Below are positions 26,896 through 34,577 of a DNA stretch of 64,000 nucleotides, piece by piece. A program made the translations under genes and the position numbers. The stretch is from Lacipirellula limnantheis (GTDB taxonomy: Bacteria; Planctomycetota; Planctomycetia; Pirellulales; Lacipirellulaceae). The stretch lies in NCBI RefSeq assembly GCF_007746075.1, contig NZ_CP036339.1, positions 2,490,885-2,554,884 on the forward strand, written 5' to 3'. Each line of letters begins with the position of its first letter. The stretch's first letter is position 1. Below the pieces are notes generated by a model. The model made no database searches, was not told the origin of the DNA, and worked only from the letters and a program-made list of their open reading frames with translations.

Positions 26896-28161
26896 ATGAG
26901 GATCCACCCCGTGAAGTTTATCCCCGCGATTGTCTGTCTCGTCGCCATCGGCGTCGCCCCCTACGCCGCCGCCGAAGTTGATGGCTCGCAGGTCGACCAG
27001 ACGCCGCTCAAGTCGGTGAAGGTGGTCGAAGCCTTCCCGAATCTCCAGTGGCCCGACATAGCGACCGGCGCCGACGAAGGAAAGCCCAAGGAGCTACGTC
27101 CCATCGTGGTCACCGGCGCAGGCGACGGCAGCGGGCGGCTCTTCATCGCCACGCAGCCAGGCCGAATTCACGTCATCGAAAACGATCCGCAGGTCGAGGA
27201 GATGAAGACCTTCCTCGACATCACCGATCGCCTCCACTACGCCGCACCGGCCGAAAACGAAGAAGGCTTCCTCGGGATGGCCTTCCATCCGAAGTTCAAA
27301 GAGAACGGCGAGTTCTTCGTTTACTACACGAACGACTACAAGAACGAAAAGGACCGCAAGTCGATCATCTCCCGCTTCCGCGTCTCGAAGGACGACCCCA
27401 ACAAGGCCGATCCGGCGAGCGAGGAAATCATCATGGAGATTCCGCAACCCTACTGGAATCACAACGGCGGCACGATCGTCTTCGGCCCCGACGGCTACCT
27501 CTACGTCGGCATGGGCGACGGCGGCGCGGGCCGCGACCCGCACGGCAACGGCCAGAATCTCAACACGCTCCTCGGCAAGATCCTAAGGATCGACGTCGAC
27601 CGCAAAGACCCAGGCTTGAACTACGCCATCCCGAAAGACAATCCGTTCGTCGGTCGCCAGGACGCGCGCGGCGAAAACTGGGCCTACGGCATTCGCAACA
27701 TCTGGCGGATGGCGTTCGATCGGCAGACCGGGACGCTCTGGGCGGCCGACGTCGGCCAGGACCTGTGGGAAGAGATCGACGTCATCGAAAAGGGGGGCAA
27801 CTACGGCTGGAATCTCCGCGAAGGCTTCCACAAGTTCGGCGACAACGGCAGCGACCCGCGGGCCGAGCTGATTGAACCGGTGTGGGACTACCACCACGAC
27901 CTCGGCAAGTCGATCACCGGCGGCAACGTCTACCGAGGGAACAAAGTTCCGGAGCTCGCCGGCGCCTACCTCTACGGCGATCTCACGACTGGGCAGGTTT
28001 ATGCGCTGTGGGTCGACGAGACGACGAAGCAGGCGACAGCCAATCGCCTGATTCTGGAAAAGGGCACCCCGATTTTCACCTTTGGTGAGGATGACGACGG
28101 CGAGACGTACTTCTCGACGCAAGAGGGCGGGATCTACAAGTTTGAGTCCGCCGCAAAGTGA
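26896..28161 (+). CDS. Secreted glucose/sorbosone-dehydrogenase-like protein (beta-propeller)
   Basis: A 421-residue exported protein with a signal peptide ending near YAAAE. It carries the six-bladed GSDH propeller: DGSGRLFIATQPGRIHVIEN, EEGFLGMAFHPKF, YWNHNGGTIVFGPDGYLYVG, RNIWRMAFDRQTGTLWAADV and SITGGNVYRGN. Members oxidise aldoses with PQQ; whether PQQ binds here cannot be read from sequence. ATG 26896 lacks a good ribosome-binding site. GTG 26911 has GAGG 9 bases upstream and would also start the signal peptide (MKFIPAIVCLVAIG), so it may be the true start. Confidence 0.85.
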   Translation: MRIHPVKFIPAIVCLVAIGVAPYAAAEVDGSQVDQTPLKSVKVVEAFPNLQWPDIATGADEGKPKELRPIVVTGAGDGSGRLFIATQPGRIHVIENDPQVEEMKTFLDITDRLHYAAPAENEEGFLGMAFHPKFKENGEFFVYYTNDYKNEKDRKSIISRFRVSKDDPNKADPASEEIIMEIPQPYWNHNGGTIVFGPDGYLYVGMGDGGAGRDPHGNGQNLNTLLGKILRIDVDRKDPGLNYAIPKDNPFVGRQDARGENWAYGIRNIWRMAFDRQTGTLWAADVGQDLWEEIDVIEKGGNYGWNLREGFHKFGDNGSDPRAELIEPVWDYHHDLGKSITGGNVYRGNKVPELAGAYLYGDLTTGQVYALWVDETTKQATANRLILEKGTPIFTFGEDDDGETYFSTQEGGIYKFESAAK

Positions 28162-28462
28162 CCGGTTGGGTCGCCTTGTTTGCGCGCCCCCTTTCTCCTC
28201 CAAAGTGACGACATGTGCTGCGGTAGCGATACGCGCCGCACGTTTGCAATGCGCGTGCAACGGCCCTGTCGGCGTTCAATTCGTCTCAGTTCGCGTCGAG
28301 ATTAGAAAGTTGGCGCACTGTTTGCATAATATAGTTGCGGCGGAGTCTCTTAAGCTCACGACGATATTCTCCGCTCTCTCGCATCCATGGCGGCTCCGAG
28401 CCGCACTGGGCGTCTCCGCGAGTTGCAATGCTTACAAAGCTCCCGAGGACGGGGATCTCGCC
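28162..28462. other. 301-base leader region upstream of the WVPGxW-repeat gene
   Basis: No gene is supported. A match to the sigma-54 promoter consensus lies at 28310-28326, giving a leader of about 125 bases. No riboswitch-like or terminator-like structure is obvious. Confidence 0.5.
28310..28326 (+). promoter_or_regulatory. Sigma-54-type promoter candidate
   Basis: TTGGCGCACTGTTTGCA fits the -24/-12 consensus TGGCAC-N5-TTGCA with the invariant GG and GC exactly ten bases apart. Three non-invariant positions differ from the fuller consensus. The expected start site would be near 28338. No enhancer-binding site was identified. Confidence 0.4.
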
Positions 28463-30808
28463 ATGCTCGCCAAATCATCTTCATCTTCTTGGAAGTTGAA
28501 TGGACTGTCTGTCGTCGCGACCAGTTTGCTCATTGCAAACACCTCCCTTGGTCAGGTCCCTGCGCCGCCCGCTGCGCCCGCGATCGCCCAGCCGCAGAAT
28601 GCGCTGCCAGCTCCCAACGGTCAGGACGGCATGCAGGTACTCGATCAGGGGCCGATTCACGAAGCGTTCGCCGAAGCGGTCGTGCTAGAGGCGGATCAAG
28701 GGATTGTCATCAAGCGCGAACCGCCCGAACCAATTAATGAGTTGGTGCCGGAGGTGCGTCCCGAAGGTCAGAACGTTGAGTGGATCCCCGGCTACTGGAT
28801 GTGGTCGGATCAACAGAACGATTTCATTTGGGTGAGCGGCGTCTGGCGTGACATTCCGCCCGGGCGGCGCTGGGTGCCCGGAAACTGGACGGCGCTGGGC
28901 GGCGGCGATTTCCAATGGGTTCCCGGCTTCTGGGCTGGCGAACAGGTGCAAGAAGTGCAAATGTTGCCGCTGCCGCCGGAGACGGTGGAGGCGGGACCAT
29001 CCAGCCCCGCGCCGGCGGCCAATTACTTCTGGGTTCCTGGCTGCTGGCTTTGGAACAACGGCGCCTACGGGTGGCGCGCGGGCTACTGGTATGCCGGCCA
29101 GCCCAACTGGGTCTGGATCCCCGACCGTTACTGCTACACCCCGGGCGGCGTCATTTTCGTCTCCGGCTACTGGGACTACTTGCTCGCTTACCGCGGCTTG
29201 GCTTACGCGCCGGTCTGGTGGTCGCGACCGGTGTGGGGCGTTCCCGGTTGGGGCTATCGCCCGTACAACGCCATCAACTCAAGTTTGTTGCTGTCGGCGC
29301 TATTTCTCAATCGCCACCACCACCACTATTACTTCGGCCACGGCAACTGGAACAACAACTATCGCCCCTGGTGGCAAAATGGCGGCGGCCGCGGGTACGA
29401 CCCATTCTGTTCGTATCATCGCTGGCACGATGGCCGGAACCGCGACGATTGGGCCAACAACTACCGCCGCGATTTCGATCGCTTCCAGCAAGACTTCAAT
29501 CGTCCGGGGAACGCACCGCACCGAAATCAACTCGTGACGCAGGCCGACATCCGCCAGCGCCAGCAAATCGGGGACGTCAAGCTGCAGCAGGTGTCGAAGG
29601 TTGACCTCGATCGTTCGCGGCAGCAGATCGATCAATTCAAAAACATCCGCGACTCGCGGCTGCAGGCGCAAAACCATCTGCACAACGTCGGCGGAAATTT
29701 GAACGTCGACGAGTTGAAGAATCGGAAGTTCGGACAGCAAGGGCGCCAAGCAGACGATGGCAATGGCGACGGACGGCCGGGTGGGGCGGAAGGTTCCGGC
29801 AAATTGGCAGGCCTAGTAGATCGCGATGTGATCCGCAGCGGCGGCCGGAAACTTGAGATTGGCGATTCCGCGACCGGAGGGAATGCGACATTTAAATTGC
29901 CGCCGGTAACCCGAACTACGGCCAAAGTGCCCACGGTCGGAGGCAACGTCGCCGCCGGTCCCCGTTTCGTCGGCCGCGGCCAGGGGAGCGATGGCCAATC
30001 CAACGCTCAGGGTGGCAACCGTTCGCTCTCGAACGGCGCCGACCATGGTCGCTCGATGAACGGCGTTAAGTTTGAAGACTTACAACGGCAGTTGCGACGC
30101 GGCGACGCGCCGCCGATGACCGGCAATGGCCGTTCGTCGTTGCCTGGCGGGATCGACGCATTGCCGAACCGAGCCGTTACTGGCGGCGCCAACGATCGCG
30201 GCGACCTTTTTCGCAGTGGACGCACGCTGACGCCCAATGGGCCCGGTAGCGATGCCGAAGCGTCTCGTTCGCGCGGCGGCGTCGTTCGTGCGGACGATCT
30301 GCGACGGCAGCTAAACCTCGACGGCAGTTCGGCCTTCCCGCAGGGAAGTGGTCGAACGCTAGAGGGTCGTGCGCGGGTCGAAATGCCGCAGAATCGCTTG
30401 CCGACGCCTGGCAATGTCAGCCGGCCGCCCGAGATGCAGTTCCGCTCGCGAAACCTGCAGGTTCCCGGCGGCGACTCGTCGCCTGGACAGCCTCGCACAA
30501 ACCAGGGGAGCAGTGGAGGGCCGGCGTTGCGTGGGTTGCCGAGCGGCGGTGACACGCGATCGTTGCGAAGCAGCGGCGCGTTCAACGCGGCCGGCGGCGC
30601 CGGCGGCGGGCAGCCAATCGGTCGCGGCCCAGGCAGCGCTGGAACCGAGATGCGGTCATTTCGCGGTTCGTCGTTCAGCGGCGGCGGAGCCGGCCTATCG
30701 ATGCAGCGGAGTCACGGCAGCAGCAGCGACGGCGGGGGCTCAGCGTTTCGCAGCGGCGGCGGTGGAGGTGGAGGTGGAGTTGGCAGAGGCCATCAAGGTC
30801 GGCGGTGA
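28463..30808 (+). CDS. Secreted WVPGxW-repeat protein with long low-complexity tail
   Basis: 781 residues from ATG 28463 (GGGGA site upstream), with a signal peptide ending near NTSLGQV. Residues about 90-260 contain at least six Trp-rich repeats of the form (E)W(I/V)PGYW, for example VEWIPGYW, RWVPGNW, FQWVPGFW, YFWVPGCW and IFVSGYW. This is the pattern of WXXGXW/YXWXPGXW repeat proteins of unknown role. A His- and Asn-rich stretch and charged helices follow. From about 420 the protein is mostly Gly, Arg, Ser and Asn, with short repeats such as VRADDLRRQL/KFEDLQRQL. Surface or envelope location is inferred. No enzyme domain is seen. Confidence 0.72.
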   Translation: MLAKSSSSSWKLNGLSVVATSLLIANTSLGQVPAPPAAPAIAQPQNALPAPNGQDGMQVLDQGPIHEAFAEAVVLEADQGIVIKREPPEPINELVPEVRPEGQNVEWIPGYWMWSDQQNDFIWVSGVWRDIPPGRRWVPGNWTALGGGDFQWVPGFWAGEQVQEVQMLPLPPETVEAGPSSPAPAANYFWVPGCWLWNNGAYGWRAGYWYAGQPNWVWIPDRYCYTPGGVIFVSGYWDYLLAYRGLAYAPVWWSRPVWGVPGWGYRPYNAINSSLLLSALFLNRHHHHYYFGHGNWNNNYRPWWQNGGGRGYDPFCSYHRWHDGRNRDDWANNYRRDFDRFQQDFNRPGNAPHRNQLVTQADIRQRQQIGDVKLQQVSKVDLDRSRQQIDQFKNIRDSRLQAQNHLHNVGGNLNVDELKNRKFGQQGRQADDGNGDGRPGGAEGSGKLAGLVDRDVIRSGGRKLEIGDSATGGNATFKLPPVTRTTAKVPTVGGNVAAGPRFVGRGQGSDGQSNAQGGNRSLSNGADHGRSMNGVKFEDLQRQLRRGDAPPMTGNGRSSLPGGIDALPNRAVTGGANDRGDLFRSGRTLTPNGPGSDAEASRSRGGVVRADDLRRQLNLDGSSAFPQGSGRTLEGRARVEMPQNRLPTPGNVSRPPEMQFRSRNLQVPGGDSSPGQPRTNQGSSGGPALRGLPSGGDTRSLRSSGAFNAAGGAGGGQPIGRGPGSAGTEMRSFRGSSFSGGGAGLSMQRSHGSSSDGGGSAFRSGGGGGGGGVGRGHQGRR

Positions 30809-30874
30809 GTCAGGTCTCACGCCAAAGGGGCTTCCGATGCGCTCACCCCGACGCGCTCGTCCTGACGTCCCATC

Positions 30875-30900
30875 GGACTGGTCGCTTCAGCGACCAGTCC
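30875..30900. terminator. Hairpin between convergent genes
   Basis: GGACTGGTCGC (30875-30885) and GCGACCAGTCC (30890-30900) form a perfect 11-bp stem with a 4-base loop, midway between two genes that end toward each other. No strong T-run follows on either strand, so it may act with another factor or be an intergenic repeat. Confidence 0.5.
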
Positions 30901-30958
30901 GCCCTTTGCTCGCCTCTCTTCAATCCACGGCGGACCGCTTTGGAACCGGCGCGATCCG

Positions 30959-31993
30959 CTAGTACCGCAGAATGGCGTCGACCGTGAGCCGGTTCTCAAG
31001 AATGTCCCTGCGTTCGGTGAGTGGCAGTTCCCACGCGACGCCGATCTCGACGTGCCGATTCGGCTTGTACTTGGCGCCGAACGCTCCGGTCACGATGTCG
31101 TTGCCTGCGACCCCCGTAGAGCCGAAGTTGAACAGGTCGCCGCCCTCGACCCCGGCCAAAGCCGTATTGTCGCCCGACTTCATCCAGTGATACCAGTTGT
31201 ACTCGGTGAGCAGGTACCAGTTCTGCAGCACTTGGTAGTCGAGGTGATTCGACCAATACCACATCTGGCTTTCGGCATGGCTATCAGACGGCAGGCGGAA
31301 GCCCGAGCCGCTGACGACGTGGCCGTAATCGAAAATCTCGGCGCCGCCGCTGAGGAAGAGGTGGAACTCGCCGTCGCCGTTGCCTTGCAGCGTGCGGGGC
31401 GTGCCGGCCGGAATCTCGTAGGTCAGGCCGCCGCTCAACAGTCGCTGCGTGGCCGCATCGGAGTAAAGCGTATATTTCAGGCCGGCGGCCACGTCGGCCC
31501 AGCCGTCGGCGATCAGCGGGTTCTGTGAAACGATGTAGCCGTCCTTCGTGGCAATGATCGACAGCCGCTCGGTAATGCGGGCCCGCGCTTGGGCCGCGTA
31601 GAGCTGCACGTCGCCGCCGCCCGCCGCCAGCGGCACCTTGTGTTGCAGGAAGATGCCGCGGACTTCAGTAAGCTGGCGCGGGTCTTCGAAAAAGACCGGG
31701 TTCGTCATTGGGCTGATGAAGCTGTCGAAGCAATGATCCGACGGCATAACCAAGCCGCAGAGGATATTCGGCAGGCAAGCATTTTTGCACGCCACGTTCG
31801 AGCAGCTGACTTGGCATGATGCATCGGCGACTTGGATCTGATCGGCGATGGACGACGCCTCTTGGTATTCGTAAGGCGAAAGCCCCGACTCATGCTCGGC
31901 GACGACTGACGGCATCGTCTCGTCAGCGGCAACGTCGGCAAGCGGAAAACCTAGCGCGAGAGCCGCGAATGCGGCTGAAAGTTTGGCGTTCAT
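30959..31993 (-). CDS. Putative outer-membrane beta-barrel protein
   Basis: 344 residues starting at ATG 31993, with AAGGAAC about 10 bases upstream and a signal peptide MNAKLSAAFAALALGFPLAD. Just after it comes a cysteine cluster (CQVSCSNVACKNACLPNILC, about 45-64), unusual for a barrel and possibly a metal site or disulfide plug. The rest has barrel-like amphipathic strands: VQLYAAQARARITERLSIIA, WADVAAGLKYTLYSD, EFHLFLSGGAEIFDYGHVV, WYLLTEYNWYHWMKSG, HVEIGVAWELPLTER. The last residue is Tyr (DAILRY), fitting outer-membrane insertion. The substrate is unknown. Confidence 0.7.
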   Translation of the reverse strand: MNAKLSAAFAALALGFPLADVAADETMPSVVAEHESGLSPYEYQEASSIADQIQVADASCQVSCSNVACKNACLPNILCGLVMPSDHCFDSFISPMTNPVFFEDPRQLTEVRGIFLQHKVPLAAGGGDVQLYAAQARARITERLSIIATKDGYIVSQNPLIADGWADVAAGLKYTLYSDAATQRLLSGGLTYEIPAGTPRTLQGNGDGEFHLFLSGGAEIFDYGHVVSGSGFRLPSDSHAESQMWYWSNHLDYQVLQNWYLLTEYNWYHWMKSGDNTALAGVEGGDLFNFGSTGVAGNDIVTGAFGAKYKPNRHVEIGVAWELPLTERRDILENRLTVDAILRY

Positions 31994-32242
31994 CCTGAAC
32001 GGTTCCTTATGTGTCGTCCGTGTCGGCGGCGGGAAAACCGCAGTCATCGCGATCGGCGTCCATGCGACTTCGTCCATCGCTGTCGCTACTTTCGACTCGA
32101 TCAGCGAGCAACTTTGTGGATTTAATCGTCGCACGGCGCCGCCGGAATAAACGTGAAGGTTTTTCGCGGCTGCTCGCGGAGATGCGCCATCGGGCACATC
32201 GCGCCGTCGGCGCTATCGTTAGAGTTTGCCAACCTGTCGCCG

Positions 32243-33040
32243 CTAGCGCGCCAAAACGTCGCGCTGCTGCAGCAGTTGCGCGACGACGCTGATGGCGATC
32301 TCGCTCGGCAAATTGCCGCCGATCGGTAGGCCGATCGGACAGTGAAACGACTCGGCTTGCTCCTGAGAGATCCCCGCCGCTCGCAGCTCTCTTTGCAGGA
32401 CGGCGCGCTTCGCCGCGCTGCCGATGACGCCGAGATACGGGAACTGCCGCCCTTGGCGGAAAATCTCTTCCAGAATCGGGCGGTCGGTGCGGTGTCCCAT
32501 TGTCATGCACAGAACGAAGGCGTTCTCAGGAAGCGCTGCCACCTCGGCCGGCGAGTTATCCGTACAAACTTTGCTCAACCGCGGGTCGTCGGGAAGCTTG
32601 GCCAGCCAATCAGCCCGCGAGTCGATGCAAGTGATACGGCAGGGGAGGGGGAGCAGGCAGTGGATCATCGCACTCGCGACGTGGCCTGCCCCAAACAGTG
32701 CGATTTGCCATGGGTCGTGGTTGTAAAGCTCGACGAACAGCTTAACGACTCCGCCGCAGGTCATGCCGACGTCGCGCTGGAGGTTCCATTCACGGAGGAA
32801 TGGCCGAGGGGATGAACCCCCCGGCTCGCGGAGGAGAAGTTGGGCTTCGGCGATCGCCTTCGCTTCAACGCGACCGCCGCCGACGGTGCCGAAGTCGAGC
32901 CCCGCGGCGGTGACCAGCATCTTGCTCCCCGCGTCGGCCGGCACGCTGCCGACGGCATAGACCAACGTCACGCTGGCAAACGGCACGCCGCTGGCGGCGA
33001 GCTCGGCGAGACGTTCGATGTAACCGTGCGGGGCGGGCAT
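32243..33040 (-). CDS. xdhC: XdhC-family protein (molybdenum hydroxylase maturation)
   Basis: The 265-residue XdhC/CoxI-family protein sulfurates and inserts the molybdenum cofactor into xanthine dehydrogenase. The N-terminal domain has GSVPADAGSKMLVTAAG and DFGTVGGGRVEAKAI. It is followed by CGGVVKLFVE, and the C-terminal Rossmann domain has ALFGAGHVASAMIHCL (near 115) and LCMTMGHRTDRPILEE. The end SEIAISVVAQLL is typical. It lies on the same strand as xdhB and xdhA, separated by two unrelated genes, and starts divergently from the peroxiredoxin-like gene. Confidence 0.92.
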   Translation of the reverse strand: MPAPHGYIERLAELAASGVPFASVTLVYAVGSVPADAGSKMLVTAAGLDFGTVGGGRVEAKAIAEAQLLLREPGGSSPRPFLREWNLQRDVGMTCGGVVKLFVELYNHDPWQIALFGAGHVASAMIHCLLPLPCRITCIDSRADWLAKLPDDPRLSKVCTDNSPAEVAALPENAFVLCMTMGHRTDRPILEEIFRQGRQFPYLGVIGSAAKRAVLQRELRAAGISQEQAESFHCPIGLPIGGNLPSEIAISVVAQLLQQRDVLAR

Positions 33041-33108
33041 CGTCTAACTTCGCATGTGCGACAAAATGTCAGATAGGTCAATCGCCAGTCTAACCGAGGA
33101 GTCACCCG

Positions 33109-33696
33109 ATGCGATTCTATCCGCCAAATTTTGGCGCCCTCGTGGCAATGCTCGCCGTTTCTGTAGCGTGCGGAACGGCTCGCGCCGATGAATCAGCCGA
33201 GCCAGCCGCCAAGACGCCGCCCAACGTCGGCGAGACGGCGGAGATGTTCACGCTGCAATCGCTCAACGGCGAGAAGGTGGAACTGAAGAAGCTGCTGAAG
33301 GAGGGCCCCGTCGTCGTCGCCGTGCTACGCGGCTATCCCGGTTACCAATGCCCGGCCTGCACGCGGCAAGTCGGCGGCTATGTAATGCTGGCCGACGACT
33401 TCGCGAAGGCGAAAGCGACTGTGGTGTTCGTCTACCCGGGCGAAGCGAAGGAACTGGAGAAGCGGGCTCAAGAGTTCCTGAAGCAAACGGAACTCCCCGC
33501 GCCGCTGACGCTGGTGCTCGATCCGGATCACAAATTCGTCACCGCGGCTGGCTTGCGGTGGGAGGCCCCGAACGAAACGGCGTATCCCTCGACGTTCATC
33601 GTCGATGGCGAGGGCAAGGTGACGTTTCGCAAGATCAGCAAGTCACATGGTGACCGAGCGGAAGCGGCCGATGTGTTGAAGGCGCTGCAAAAGTAG
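33109..33696 (+). CDS. Exported peroxiredoxin-like (AhpC/TSA) protein
   Basis: 195 residues with a signal peptide (cleavage near TARADES) and a thioredoxin fold of the redoxin family. The active-site stretch is VVVAVLRGYPGYQCPACTRQ with Cys-X2-Cys (about residues 81-84). YPSTFIVDGEGKVTFRKIS carries the cis-Pro region. It is likely a periplasmic thiol peroxidase or disulfide reductase. It divides xdhC from the rest of the purine genes, facing away from xdhC. Confidence 0.82.
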   Translation: MRFYPPNFGALVAMLAVSVACGTARADESAEPAAKTPPNVGETAEMFTLQSLNGEKVELKKLLKEGPVVVAVLRGYPGYQCPACTRQVGGYVMLADDFAKAKATVVFVYPGEAKELEKRAQEFLKQTELPAPLTLVLDPDHKFVTAAGLRWEAPNETAYPSTFIVDGEGKVTFRKISKSHGDRAEAADVLKALQK

Positions 33697-33743
33697 TCGG
33701 GGTTAACGACACGCCGGAGAGAATCGCATCGCCGCTGCGTCAT

Positions 33744-34577
33744 TTAATTGACTCGCCATGCAGCCAAGAGTTCGTCGCGATCGGCGTTCTTCGCGCCGGT
33801 AATTGTCATAAACGGGTGGAGGGCAGTTATCGGCGCGTCGGAGGAGAGCGCCCAAACTTCGCCGTCCGCAAACATGACATGGATGCGATCGTTGAGAAGC
33901 CCTTTCACTGAGTCGCTGAGTCGGCCGTTCGCGGCAAGCAACTCATCAACATCGTAGTCGCCGGGCTCCATCCAGTTTTTTCCCGAATCGGCAACCTCCA
34001 TGATCATCAGCGCGTCCGGAGGAAGTTCACGCTGATGAGCGGTAAGGTTTGAGGAAATTGCCGTATCGTCACCGACGATGGCGAAGATATTCGTGTTGCA
34101 GTCGCTAGCATTCGGGTTTATGCAATACGCATCGAAACGCATTTCTCTGACGTCGCGATTGGCAGGAGCCTTCCACGATTCTCTATAACTCCATTCCATG
34201 GTTTCACCATCAAGCTGAGTGACATGCGGAGTTATCAGCCAACGCCAACTACTAAGCGGCACGCCAGCATCGTCAGTGGATTGACTGGCCACCCGGAATC
34301 CGCGAGCGGAAACATAATTGTTGAGGCCGAGTTCGATCTGACGCATCGAATTTGTAATGCGATTGGAGGTCGCATTCAATTGTGCGCTAAGCCAAACAGT
34401 ACGAAGCCCGAAGACAATCAATGCGACGGCGGTAGTGGTTAGTAACAACGACCGCAAGCTGAACCGAAACGAGCTTGGGCCAATGTTTTCATCGAGGGAT
34501 CTTGCAATCTCATTCGTTAAGTGTGAGACGCCGTCTTGGGCGAACCCGGATGCTTGGGAACTTGAAAACTGAGACAT
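33744..34577 (-). CDS. Membrane-anchored protein related to DUF1559 proteins
   Basis: A 277-residue protein. A polar cytosolic start of about 37 residues is followed by FRFSLRSLLLTTTAVALIVF, a single transmembrane helix of the FSLRxLL type common in planctomycetes. The extracytoplasmic part has MRQIELGLNNYVSARG and HVMFADGEVWALSSD, resembling DUF1559 proteins, but the pilin-like leader is missing. The start overlaps the last 61 bases of xdhB in another frame. It is strongly supported by GGAGAGGAG 7 bases before the ATG. Base composition is AT-richer than its neighbours, suggesting a later arrival. Confidence 0.75.
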   Translation of the reverse strand: MSQFSSSQASGFAQDGVSHLTNEIARSLDENIGPSSFRFSLRSLLLTTTAVALIVFGLRTVWLSAQLNATSNRITNSMRQIELGLNNYVSARGFRVASQSTDDAGVPLSSWRWLITPHVTQLDGETMEWSYRESWKAPANRDVREMRFDAYCINPNASDCNTNIFAIVGDDTAISSNLTAHQRELPPDALMIMEVADSGKNWMEPGDYDVDELLAANGRLSDSVKGLLNDRIHVMFADGEVWALSSDAPITALHPFMTITGAKNADRDELLAAWRVN

